Shown piece by piece: positions 1-4,905 of a stretch of DNA of 5,593 nucleotides. The notes below the pieces were generated by a model. That model searched no databases, had not been told where the DNA came from, and saw only the letters and a program-made list of their open reading frames with translations. Location of the stretch: positions 1 to 5,593 of the forward strand of contig JAEYVD010000901.1 of the NCBI GenBank assembly GCA_023432075.1, given 5' to 3'. The position numbers and the translations under genes were made by a program. This DNA is from Pseudomonadota bacterium. GTDB lineage: Bacteria > Pseudomonadota > Gammaproteobacteria > Burkholderiales > Burkholderiaceae_B. Each line of letters starts with the position of its first letter. Positions within the stretch are counted from its first letter, which is position 1.

Positions 1-67
1 TGCGATACAACGTGCCATCCGGCGATGTGGCGAGCACATCGGTCAATCGTCTTGCGGTGCCGAGCAT
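1..67 (-). CDS. 5' end of an unknown small gene, possible relative of the upstream HTH gene (truncated by window edge)
   Basis: I do not recognise this gene. An ATG at 67-65 is preceded by a full GGAGGT ribosome binding site (80-75) at 7 nt, and the frame stays open to the left edge, giving 22 residues. The last 16 read RLTDVLATSPDGTLYR. They match RLPDVFVRSPDGVLHR in the N-terminal module of the HTH protein encoded just upstream at 10 of 16 positions, so the two genes may share a domain. An in-frame ATG at 82-80 is possible but has no ribosome binding site of its own; the one used for 67 overlaps it. The gene lies about 95 nt downstream of the HTH gene on the same strand, with a hairpin between them. 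Function and length cannot be judged from this fragment. The similarity is short and could be chance. Confidence 0.5.
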   Translation of the reverse strand, partial: MLGTARRLTDVLATSPDGTLYR

Positions 68-135
68 ATTCAATACCTCCATGCGCGGGCCGTCAGGTGT
101 CGGCGCCAAAGTCGTCTGAACAATTCATGGCGGGA

Positions 136-158
136 GCGCGAGGCAATGCCTTGCGCGC
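136..158 (-). terminator. GC-rich hairpin directly after the HTH gene
   Basis: Four nucleotides past the HTH gene stop codon the minus strand can fold into a stem: GCGCG pairs with CGCGC, then after a 2-nt bulge AGGC pairs with GCCT, around a 3-nt ATT loop. No T-run follows, so it is not a classical intrinsic terminator. It could stabilise the mRNA end, attenuate readthrough into the next minus-strand gene, or be incidental in GC-rich DNA. Confidence 0.3.
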
Positions 159-162
159 GACG

Positions 163-765
163 CTAATGAAACTGTCCTCCTAACAATGAATCATCCAGTT
201 GGTCTGGCGATACGCCGAGGGCCTCCGATACGCGGTCAAGAATGACCTGCCGGGGCCGAGGTCGCGGCCGTTCCAACTCGATATAGATAGAGTGATCGAC
301 GCCAAGCCGGGCAGCCATGTCAGCAGTGCTGATGTTCAGATGCTCGCGCCAGGCGCGTATCAAGCTCCAATCGTTGCCGGTTTTTAGATTGACTACAGCG
401 GGCGGCAGGCGCGCCTTGGCCCCTGCAACTTTCTTGCGCGGGGCGCGCGGCGCGGATGCCGGCTTGTCATCGCCCGGGACCGCGCCGCTGTGCCGCGACT
501 CGCCCCGGGGTGTGGTGTGTGCCGTGACGGCAAGAAAGATGGCGCCGCCGTTCAGTTGGCGATACTTGTCGTTGCCCATCCAGCAAAGCGTTTCGCCGTT
601 GTCGAGCTTGCATTCGCAATCCAGGTGGGTATTGCTGGGCATGCCTTCGAGCTTGGCGATGGTTTCCGTGGTCGTGGCGTGTCGCACCACACGGTGCAAC
701 ACACCGTCCGGCGAACGTACGAAGACGTCAGGTAGTCTCCAGGAAAACGGAATGATCATCTCCAC
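163..765 (-). CDS. XRE-family helix-turn-helix protein with uncharacterised N-terminal module
   Basis: A 200-residue protein in three parts. Residues 1-80 are a compact module rich in predicted beta-strand, with SPDGVLHRVVRH (18-29), two cysteines in CEC (50-52) and KLDNGETLCW (53-62); I do not recognise it. Residues about 83-122 are a low-complexity Ala/Pro/Arg/Lys linker. Residues about 135-190 are a Cro/C1-type helix-turn-helix: the stretch ISTADMAARLGVDHSIYIELE fits the two DNA-contact helices, and SEALGVSPDQL is the usual closing helix. The likely role is a cytoplasmic DNA-binding regulator whose N-terminal part senses or binds something unknown. The longest frame starts at a GTG (765); an ATG at 759 is an alternative, but its GGAG abuts it with no spacing, so the start is uncertain by two residues. 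An inverted repeat immediately upstream suggests autoregulation. Sampled GC is 55-57% (181-240, 601-660), against 78% in a stretch of the dioxygenase gene (2221-2280), which hints at a different origin. Confidence 0.8.
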   Translation of the reverse strand: MEMIIPFSWRLPDVFVRSPDGVLHRVVRHATTTETIAKLEGMPSNTHLDCECKLDNGETLCWMGNDKYRQLNGGAIFLAVTAHTTPRGESRHSGAVPGDDKPASAPRAPRKKVAGAKARLPPAVVNLKTGNDWSLIRAWREHLNISTADMAARLGVDHSIYIELERPRPRPRQVILDRVSEALGVSPDQLDDSLLGGQFH

Positions 766-774
766 AAACGAAGC

Positions 775-807
775 CCATTACACCACTGTATAGCGCGGAT
801 GTAATGG
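775..807 (-). promoter_or_regulatory. Inverted repeat, possible operator of the HTH gene
   Basis: A perfect 8-bp inverted repeat, CCATTACA (775-782) and TGTAATGG (800-807), with a 17-bp spacer, lies 9 bp upstream of the GTG start of the HTH gene. The spacer contains a possible -10 box. XRE/Cro proteins often repress their own promoters by binding such symmetric sites, so an autoregulatory operator is the natural inference. It could instead form an mRNA hairpin. No third copy of the arm was noticed in the window. Confidence 0.45.
787..792 (-). promoter_or_regulatory. Possible -10 box for the HTH gene
   Basis: On the minus strand TATACA (792-787) resembles the sigma-70 -10 consensus TATAAT and would start transcription near 780, about 15 nt before the GTG. 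No good -35 hexamer is seen at 16-18 bp, so the promoter would be weak or activator-dependent. The call rests mainly on position between the two arms of the inverted repeat. Confidence 0.25.
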
Positions 808-882
808 TGAATTTGAGGGTTTCCCCGTAAGTGTCGCGCAACTGTCATAGGCGTGTGCTTGGGCGCCACGATCCTCACCAAA

Positions 883-901
883 CCTCGCGGCCGCCGCGGG
901 G
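883..901 (-). terminator. GC-rich hairpin after the sirtuin gene, weak terminator candidate
   Basis: CCTCGCGG (883-890) and CCGCGGGG (894-901) can pair over 7 of 8 positions around a 3-nt loop, about 32 nt past the sirtuin stop. On the minus strand it is followed by only three T residues. It may end or slow sirtuin transcription before the HTH gene, but such stems are common by chance in this base composition. Confidence 0.22.
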
Positions 902-932
902 GCGCGGGTGTGTCTGGCGTGCGTGAGATGCC

Positions 933-1709
933 TTACGCGAGCTGCGCCGCGGCCAGCACGGCGGGCATGATCTCGGCTGCGGCGCCACGCAGGTTGTGAT
1001 GGGCCATTGCGTCCAGCGGCGTGGCGGCGGGGTTGACCTGCACGACCGTGGCGCCGCGTGCGACGGCCAGCTGCGGCAGTTCGGCGGCGGGATACACCAA
1101 GGACGAAGTACCGATGCTGAACAGCAGGTCGCATTGCTGCACGGCAAGGGTGGCGTCGCGCCAGGCCTGCGCGGGCAGGCTTTCGCCAAACCAGACGACG
1201 CCGGGCCGGACTGGGGCGCCGCATGCCGTGCAGGCGGGCGGCGCCAGGCGCCGGCCGCCGTCGGGCTCTTGCGGCAGGTCGGTGGCAAACGACTGCGGAG
1301 CGCCGCAGCCCGAACAACGCGGCGCATGCAGGCTGCCGTGCAGATGCGTGACCGTGCTGCTGCCCGCACGCTCGTGCAGATCGTCCACGTTTTGCGTGAT
1401 GACGGTCAGTTCCGGAACATGGCGCGCAAGGGTTGCGATGGCGTGGTGCGCGGCGTTGGGCGCGGCGCGCAGGACCTGCGCGCGCCGCCATTCGTACCAG
1501 CCCCACACCAGGTCGGGATGCTGGCGGAATGCGTCGGGCGTGGCCAGCGCCTGGGCGTCAAAGCGTGACCAGAGGCCGGTCAGGGCATCGCGGAACGTGG
1601 CGATGCCGCTTTCGGCGGATACCCCGGCGCCCGTGAAGACGACGACGCGGCGCGCACTGCGCAGGGCCTGCGCCAGCGCGGGCGGAATATCGTGATGCGT
1701 GTTTTTCAT
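933..1709 (-). CDS. cobB: NAD-dependent protein deacylase, class III sirtuin (CobB/SIRT5-like)
   Basis: This 258-residue enzyme removes acyl groups from lysines using NAD+, giving nicotinamide and O-acyl-ADP-ribose in the cytoplasm. The Rossmann signature GAGVSAESG (27-35) is followed by TFRD (38-41). QNVDD (106-110) and HLHG with the catalytic His124 are present, as is a Zn ribbon of C132/C135 and C160/C163. PGVVWFGE (169-176), GTSS (200-203) and VNP (225-227) complete the NAD pocket. Tyr72 and Arg75 form the YxxR pair that in SIRT5 and E. coli CobB binds the acidic group of succinyl- or malonyl-lysine, so desuccinylase/demalonylase activity is expected beside deacetylation. The start is the ATG at 1709, with AAGG 6 nt upstream; the frame runs on to a TTG at 1763, but that start lacks support. 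It is divergent from the thiol dioxygenase gene. The family call is firm. The symbol is by family, and a genome may hold other sirtuin paralogues. Confidence 0.93.
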   Translation of the reverse strand: MKNTHHDIPPALAQALRSARRVVVFTGAGVSAESGIATFRDALTGLWSRFDAQALATPDAFRQHPDLVWGWYEWRRAQVLRAAPNAAHHAIATLARHVPELTVITQNVDDLHERAGSSTVTHLHGSLHAPRCSGCGAPQSFATDLPQEPDGGRRLAPPACTACGAPVRPGVVWFGESLPAQAWRDATLAVQQCDLLFSIGTSSLVYPAAELPQLAVARGATVVQVNPAATPLDAMAHHNLRGAAAEIMPAVLAAAQLA

Positions 1710-1848
1710 TTCCAACCTTGCAGACAGTTCGATACGCTGCACGCGCCGGCAAGGCGCTGTCAAGCGCGGAAATGCGGCCTTGCGGTGTGCGGCAAGCGGT
1801 GGACGCGTGCGTCGCCGTCCTGAATCGTGGATACTGTTTTTTCAATCT

Positions 1849-1861
1849 GGGATTTCATCCC
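1849..1861 (+). promoter_or_regulatory. Small inverted repeat in the leader of the thiol dioxygenase gene
   Basis: GGGAT and ATCCC form a perfect 5-bp inverted repeat around TTC, ending 4 nt before the ribosome binding site. It may be an operator or a small leader hairpin influencing translation. It is short enough to be chance. Confidence 0.22.
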
Positions 1862-1865
1862 CCTT

Positions 1866-1870
1866 GGAGA
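1866..1870 (+). promoter_or_regulatory. Ribosome binding site fixing the thiol dioxygenase start
   Basis: GGAGA sits 7 nt before the ATG at 1878. The frame is open further up to a GTG at 1827, but that codon has no ribosome binding site, and the extra 17 residues would precede the usual N-terminus, so 1878 is preferred. Confidence 0.7.
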
Positions 1871-1877
1871 TCTGAGA

Positions 1878-2492
1878 ATGCCTGAATCGAACACCGGCGT
1901 GGAACGGCTGCGCCGCTTTATTGCCACCGCGACGCGGTTGGCCTCGCCGCAGGCGCTGGAACAGACCCCCGAGCTCGCCGCCGCGTTCGCGGACCTGGTG
2001 GGCCACGACGATTGGCTGCCCGACGCCTGTACCGCCCCGCATCCCCAGTTCTATCAGCAATACCTGCTGCATTGCGATCCGCTGGAGCGTTTCTCGCTGG
2101 TGAGCTTCGTCTGGGGGCCGGGCCAGTCCACGCCCGTGCACGACCACGAGGTCTGGGGCTATGTGGGCATGCTGCGCGGCGCCGAGATCAATCAGCGGTT
2201 CACGCGCGATGCGGACGGCCGGTTGGCGGTGGCGGGCGAGGCGACCACGCTTCGGCCGGGCGACGTCGAGCGCCTGTCGCCGGCCGAGGGCGACATCCAT
2301 CGCGTGTCCAACGCCTATCCCGACCGGGTGTCCATCAGCGTGCATTTGTATGGCGGCAATATCGGCGCCGTGTTGCGCCACGTGTACGACCCCGATTCCG
2401 GCCAAGCCAAGCCGTTCGTCTCGGGCTATTCGTCGCCCAGCCTTCCCAATCTGTGGGATCGGTCCGCTGCCGTGCGCGCCACGTTGGGGTAG
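1878..2492 (+). CDS. Cupin thiol dioxygenase, probably 3-mercaptopropionate dioxygenase (cysteine dioxygenase family)
   Basis: A 204-residue cytoplasmic non-haem iron enzyme of the cysteine dioxygenase family (CDO_I cupin fold), oxidising a thiol to a sulfinate with O2. The iron ligands are visible: His88 and His90 in PVHDHEVWG, and His141 in GDIHRVSN. The Ser-His-Tyr triad of the family is S154-H156-Y158 (SVHLY). The residue that crosslinks to tyrosine in mammalian cysteine dioxygenase is here Gly94, as in most bacterial members, so no Cys-Tyr cofactor forms. The substrate-carboxylate position is Gln61 in FYQQYLLH, where true cysteine dioxygenases have Arg. Gln is the hallmark of 3-mercaptopropionate dioxygenase, so that substrate is more likely than cysteine; this is inference from alignment by eye, and databases may label it cysteine dioxygenase. 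The length is normal for the family. No sulfurtransferase or other sulfur gene lies beside it in the window. The downstream IclR gene is 81 bp away and seems to have its own control region. Confidence 0.88.
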   Translation: MPESNTGVERLRRFIATATRLASPQALEQTPELAAAFADLVGHDDWLPDACTAPHPQFYQQYLLHCDPLERFSLVSFVWGPGQSTPVHDHEVWGYVGMLRGAEINQRFTRDADGRLAVAGEATTLRPGDVERLSPAEGDIHRVSNAYPDRVSISVHLYGGNIGAVLRHVYDPDSGQAKPFVSGYSSPSLPNLWDRSAAVRATLG

Positions 2493-2496
2493 TGCG

Positions 2497-2509
2497 TCCG
2501 CCGGGCGGA
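2497..2509 (+). terminator. Short hairpin after the thiol dioxygenase gene, weak terminator candidate
   Basis: TCCG (2497-2500) pairs with CGGA (2506-2509) around a 5-nt loop, only 4 nt past the stop, and is followed by ATTT. The symmetry extends through TCCGCC/GGCGGA, but a loop must open. It is too short and too T-poor to be called a firm terminator. Confidence 0.2.
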
Positions 2510-2549
2510 ATTTGCTGTTCCCGCACCGCGTCCCGTGCTATGTTCCCGT

Positions 2550-2562
2550 CCTAAATATTAGG
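2550..2562 (+). promoter_or_regulatory. AT-rich palindrome before the IclR gene, possible operator
   Basis: CCTAAATATTAGG is a 13-bp inverted repeat with 5-bp arms CCTAA/TTAGG, 11 bp before the IclR-family start. It stands out as AT-rich in GC-rich surroundings, and its right arm runs into the ribosome binding site AGGA (2560-2563, 10 nt before the ATG). IclR proteins commonly bind symmetric sites and often repress their own genes, so binding here would block both promoter and ribosome site. Upstream TATGTT (2539-2544) or TAAATA (2552-2557) could be -10 boxes; neither has a well-spaced -35, and TTGCTG (2512-2517) is 21 bp from the first. Confidence 0.4.
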
Positions 2563-2573
2563 AAAAATCACGA

Positions 2574-3338
2574 ATGGACAAGACGCTGCTTAAAGGGCTG
2601 ATGGTGTTGGAAGCCGTGACCGATGTGGACAATCCGCCGCGCACCATCGACGCGCTGGCGGCCCGCGTGGGTCTGACCCGCAGCAATACCCATCGCACCT
2701 TGCAGACGCTGATACACGCCGGCTACGTCATCAAGGACGATGACGGCGGCGGTTACCGCGGGGCCGTGCGCCTTTTCGAACTGGCGGCGCGGCAACTGGC
2801 GCAACTGGACGTGCGCAAACTGGCGGCGCCCCACATGCGCACGCTGGCGGACCAGACCGGCGAGACCGTGCACTTGTCGGTGCTGGACGGCTTTGACGTG
2901 GTGTACGTGGACAAGATCGACAGCCCGCAACCCATTCGCGCGTACTCCATGGTGGGCGGCCGTGCGCCCGCCTATGCCGTGGCGACCGGCAAGGCGCTGC
3001 TTGCCTACCAGGCCGAGGGCTACGTCGAACGCTACGCGGAGCAGATGGTGCGGCACACGCCATCCACGATCGTGTCCATGCCGCTCTTGAAAGACGAGTT
3101 GCGCAAGATCGCGCGCGCCGGTTACGCGGTGAACCGCGGAGAATGGCGCGAAGGGGTGGGCGGGCTGGCCGTGACCGTGTTCAACAGCCTGGACCAGCCC
3201 GTGGCCGCGGTCGGTATCTCCGGGCCGCTTGACCGCCTGAGCGCCGCTAGGATGAAGCAGCTTGCGCCGGATGTGGCGGCCTGTGCGCAGTCCATCTCTC
3301 AGGGGATGGGCTATCGCCGCGGGTTCCTGGATCAGTGA
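2574..3338 (+). CDS. IclR-family transcriptional regulator
   Basis: A 254-residue cytoplasmic DNA-binding regulator of normal family length. Residues 3-66 form the winged helix-turn-helix: KGLMVLEAV, then TIDALAARVGLTRSNTHRTL (24-43) spanning the recognition helices, and the wing around GYVIKDDDGGGYR (50-62). Residues about 80-250 are the IclR effector-binding domain, with GETVHLSVLDGFDVVYVDKI (96-115), ATGKALLA (137-144) and GYAVNRGEWREGVGGLAV (183-200). That domain usually binds a small organic acid or aromatic metabolite; the ligand here cannot be read from sequence. The ATG at 2574 has AGGA 10 nt upstream. The gene faces the flavoprotein/Bug pair and overlaps the end of the flavoprotein gene by 92 bp on the opposite strand. 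IclR regulators often control neighbouring catabolic or transport genes, so that pair is a reasonable target, as is its own gene through the palindrome at 2550-2562. Confidence 0.93.
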   Translation: MDKTLLKGLMVLEAVTDVDNPPRTIDALAARVGLTRSNTHRTLQTLIHAGYVIKDDDGGGYRGAVRLFELAARQLAQLDVRKLAAPHMRTLADQTGETVHLSVLDGFDVVYVDKIDSPQPIRAYSMVGGRAPAYAVATGKALLAYQAEGYVERYAEQMVRHTPSTIVSMPLLKDELRKIARAGYAVNRGEWREGVGGLAVTVFNSLDQPVAAVGISGPLDRLSAARMKQLAPDVAACAQSISQGMGYRRGFLDQ

Positions 3339-4905
3339 TGGTCGCGGCGCGCAGGGTGGCCGCGATCCGCTCGGCCTGATCCCGCGCCAGACGGGCATTG
3401 ACATCCATGGACGTGGTCCAGAAGTAGGTGCCTCCCGCCAGGCTGCCCAGCACCGAGACGCCGGCCACGCGCTGGCCAGCGGCATTCATCAGGCAGCCCG
3501 TGTCGTAGTCCAGCGTCAGTCCGCCGTGCGGATCGGCTTGCGCGTGGCCCTCGCGCAATAGTTGGGACACCAGCGGATCGTCCGTGCGCTGCGCGTCCAC
3601 CGAGAAGCTCGTGGCGTTGATCAGATGATGGCTCACGTGTTCGATCTGACCTTCCGCCGTGCGCAGCCGCGTGCGGAACAGGCCTGTGGCCGGATCGTGC
3701 TCGCACCCGGCAAAGCCCGCGGCAACGCTGAGCTGATCCGCGCCGAACAAGGTCTGCAATTTCAAGGCGTTGCGCATCGGAAACGTTGCGCGCCGGGCCA
3801 TCCATAGCGATCGCCATTGCGACTGGAAACGGCGCCGTTCGGTGTCGGGCAGCAAGTGCCAGATCTGGTCCACCGCTGCGTTGGTGGCCGCGGCCACCGC
3901 CTGCCACGGACGGGGGGCGGCCGACGACCGGCGGATCTCGTCTTCCAGCGTGGACCGCGCGTCGCCGTCCATGCCCAACACCTCGTCGGCGTCCAGCGAA
4001 CCCTGCAGCGCCACCACTTCGTCGCGCAGCGCTTGCCAAACGATGTCGAGCGTCAGCGATCCGCCGTGCTGAGCGGCCAGGGCCAGGGAGCCGGCGCGGC
4101 TCAGGCGTTGCAACGTGTCGGGCGGACGGTTGTACGGGCTGCGCACCGACGGCAAGCGGCCGTTGCGCGACACGCACAGGATCGGACCGCGGTGCCCGGC
4201 CTGCTGCAGCGCAGCCACGGCGTCCACCGCGCTCAGACTGGTGCCGACGATGGTTACCGACGCATCGGGCGCGATGTCCTGCGCCAGCGCCGAGACCGGA
4301 TACGGGCTGTTGAAGTATCCCGGCACGCCTTCGAGCGACGGAAATGCCTGTGAGGGCAGGTTGCCGTTGCACAGCACGGCATGGCGCGCGTGGCGCAGCG
4401 CGCCGTGTTCGGGCTGTACGAGTGCGCCGCCGTCTGGCTGCGGCGCCACGCGGTGCACGCGGCTGCGCACGTGTTCCAGCGTTACGCCCAGGGACCGGGC
4501 GAGCTGGCGGCAGCGTTCGTAGACCGCGCCCATGTAGGCGCCGAAGAGCGGACGCGGCAGGAAGTCGGCCGGATCGATCGCGGTGACGCCGTAACCGGCG
4601 AGCCAGCCGGCATCCTGCGCGCGCAGCCAGTCGACGAAGTCCAGCCGATGGTCGGCGCGCGCCGACATGTTGCCTGCGGGAATGTTGAGCAGGTTGCTGC
4701 GCAGATCGTCCTGATATGCGCCGCCCGGACCGGGCACGGCCTGCGGTTCGAATAGATGGATCACCGGCGGCCGTGTGCCGGGCGCGGCCGGTGCGGCCTG
4801 CAGCGCCAGCAGGAACTGATACAGGAAGCTGACGCCGACCGAGCCGCCGCCGACGATGGCCAGGTCGGTTGCGGCCGGCAGGCCCGGTGCGGGGGCGCGC
4901 GTCAT
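3247..4905 (-). CDS. FAD/NAD(P)-binding oxidoreductase of the YdhS/COG4529 type
   Basis: A 552-residue flavoprotein of unknown substrate. An N-terminal Rossmann motif GGGSVG (19-24) in a beta-alpha-beta fold binds FAD, and FEPQAVPGPGGAY (52-64) follows the next strand. NIPAGNMSARADHRLDFVDW (74-93) is the conserved segment of this family. A second nucleotide site is VGTSLSAVDAV (220-230), as in flavin monooxygenase-like enzymes. W349 to G400 holds the family region with WRSLWMARRATFP (364-376). GGTYFWTTSMDVNARLARDQAERIA (491-515) closes the flavin domain. No signal peptide is seen, so it is probably cytoplasmic. The start ATG at 4905 overlaps the stop of the upstream Bug gene as ATGA, with no clear ribosome site, implying translational coupling. 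Residues 523-552 are Pro/Ser/Arg-rich, lie beyond the domain and are encoded opposite the end of the IclR gene. The reaction could be hydroxylation or dehydrogenation; the sequence does not decide. Confidence 0.85.
   Translation of the reverse strand: MTRAPAPGLPAATDLAIVGGGSVGVSFLYQFLLALQAAPAAPGTRPPVIHLFEPQAVPGPGGAYQDDLRSNLLNIPAGNMSARADHRLDFVDWLRAQDAGWLAGYGVTAIDPADFLPRPLFGAYMGAVYERCRQLARSLGVTLEHVRSRVHRVAPQPDGGALVQPEHGALRHARHAVLCNGNLPSQAFPSLEGVPGYFNSPYPVSALAQDIAPDASVTIVGTSLSAVDAVAALQQAGHRGPILCVSRNGRLPSVRSPYNRPPDTLQRLSRAGSLALAAQHGGSLTLDIVWQALRDEVVALQGSLDADEVLGMDGDARSTLEDEIRRSSAAPRPWQAVAAATNAAVDQIWHLLPDTERRRFQSQWRSLWMARRATFPMRNALKLQTLFGADQLSVAAGFAGCEHDPATGLFRTRLRTAEGQIEHVSHHLINATSFSVDAQRTDDPLVSQLLREGHAQADPHGGLTLDYDTGCLMNAAGQRVAGVSVLGSLAGGTYFWTTSMDVNARLARDQAERIAATLRAATITDPGTRGDSPSPERWTAHRPPHPAQAASS
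4902..4905 (-). other. ATGA stop/start overlap coupling two genes
   Basis: The TGA of the Bug-family gene (4904-4902) overlaps the ATG of the flavoprotein gene (4905-4903). The 15 nt upstream show no purine-rich Shine-Dalgarno, only a CGGCGG stretch, so the second gene is probably translated by ribosomes finishing the first. The two genes should therefore be one transcript. Confidence 0.8.

Larger units (their letters stand above)
1710..1877. promoter_or_regulatory. Divergent intergenic region between sirtuin and thiol dioxygenase genes
   Basis: These 168 bp must hold the promoters of both divergent genes. The motif CTTGC/GCAAG occurs four times in alternating orientation: CCTTGC (1716-1721), GCAAGG (1749-1754), CCTTGC (1778-1783) and GGCAAGC (1791-1797). 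The second and third form a perfect 7-bp inverted repeat, GCAAGGC (1749-1755) and GCCTTGC (1777-1783), while the third and fourth form a 5-bp one. GATACT (1830-1835) is a weak -10 candidate for the plus-strand gene, without a convincing -35. No coding potential was identified here. Confidence 0.4.

Noticed and set aside
317..793. Plus-strand open frame of 158 codons opposite the HTH gene, a possible antisense partner
   Set aside because: There is no recognisable domain and no convincing ribosome binding site, and it mirrors the HTH coding frame.
996..1695. Plus-strand open frames of about 190 and 224 codons opposite the sirtuin gene
   Set aside because: They are antisense to conserved sirtuin motifs, show no domain, and have compositions typical of frame shadows.
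1710..1763. Extended sirtuin start at the TTG at 1763
   Set aside because: It adds 18 residues not expected in the family, uses a rare start codon and has weaker support than the ATG at 1709 with AAGG upstream.
1827..1877. Extended thiol dioxygenase start at the GTG at 1827
   Set aside because: It has no ribosome binding site, whereas the ATG at 1878 has GGAGA at 7 nt; the stretch is better read as leader.
2568..3485. Minus-strand open frame of 305 codons opposite the IclR gene
   Set aside because: It lies antisense to a complete, well-conserved IclR protein and shows only biased His/Arg/Val composition with no family motif.
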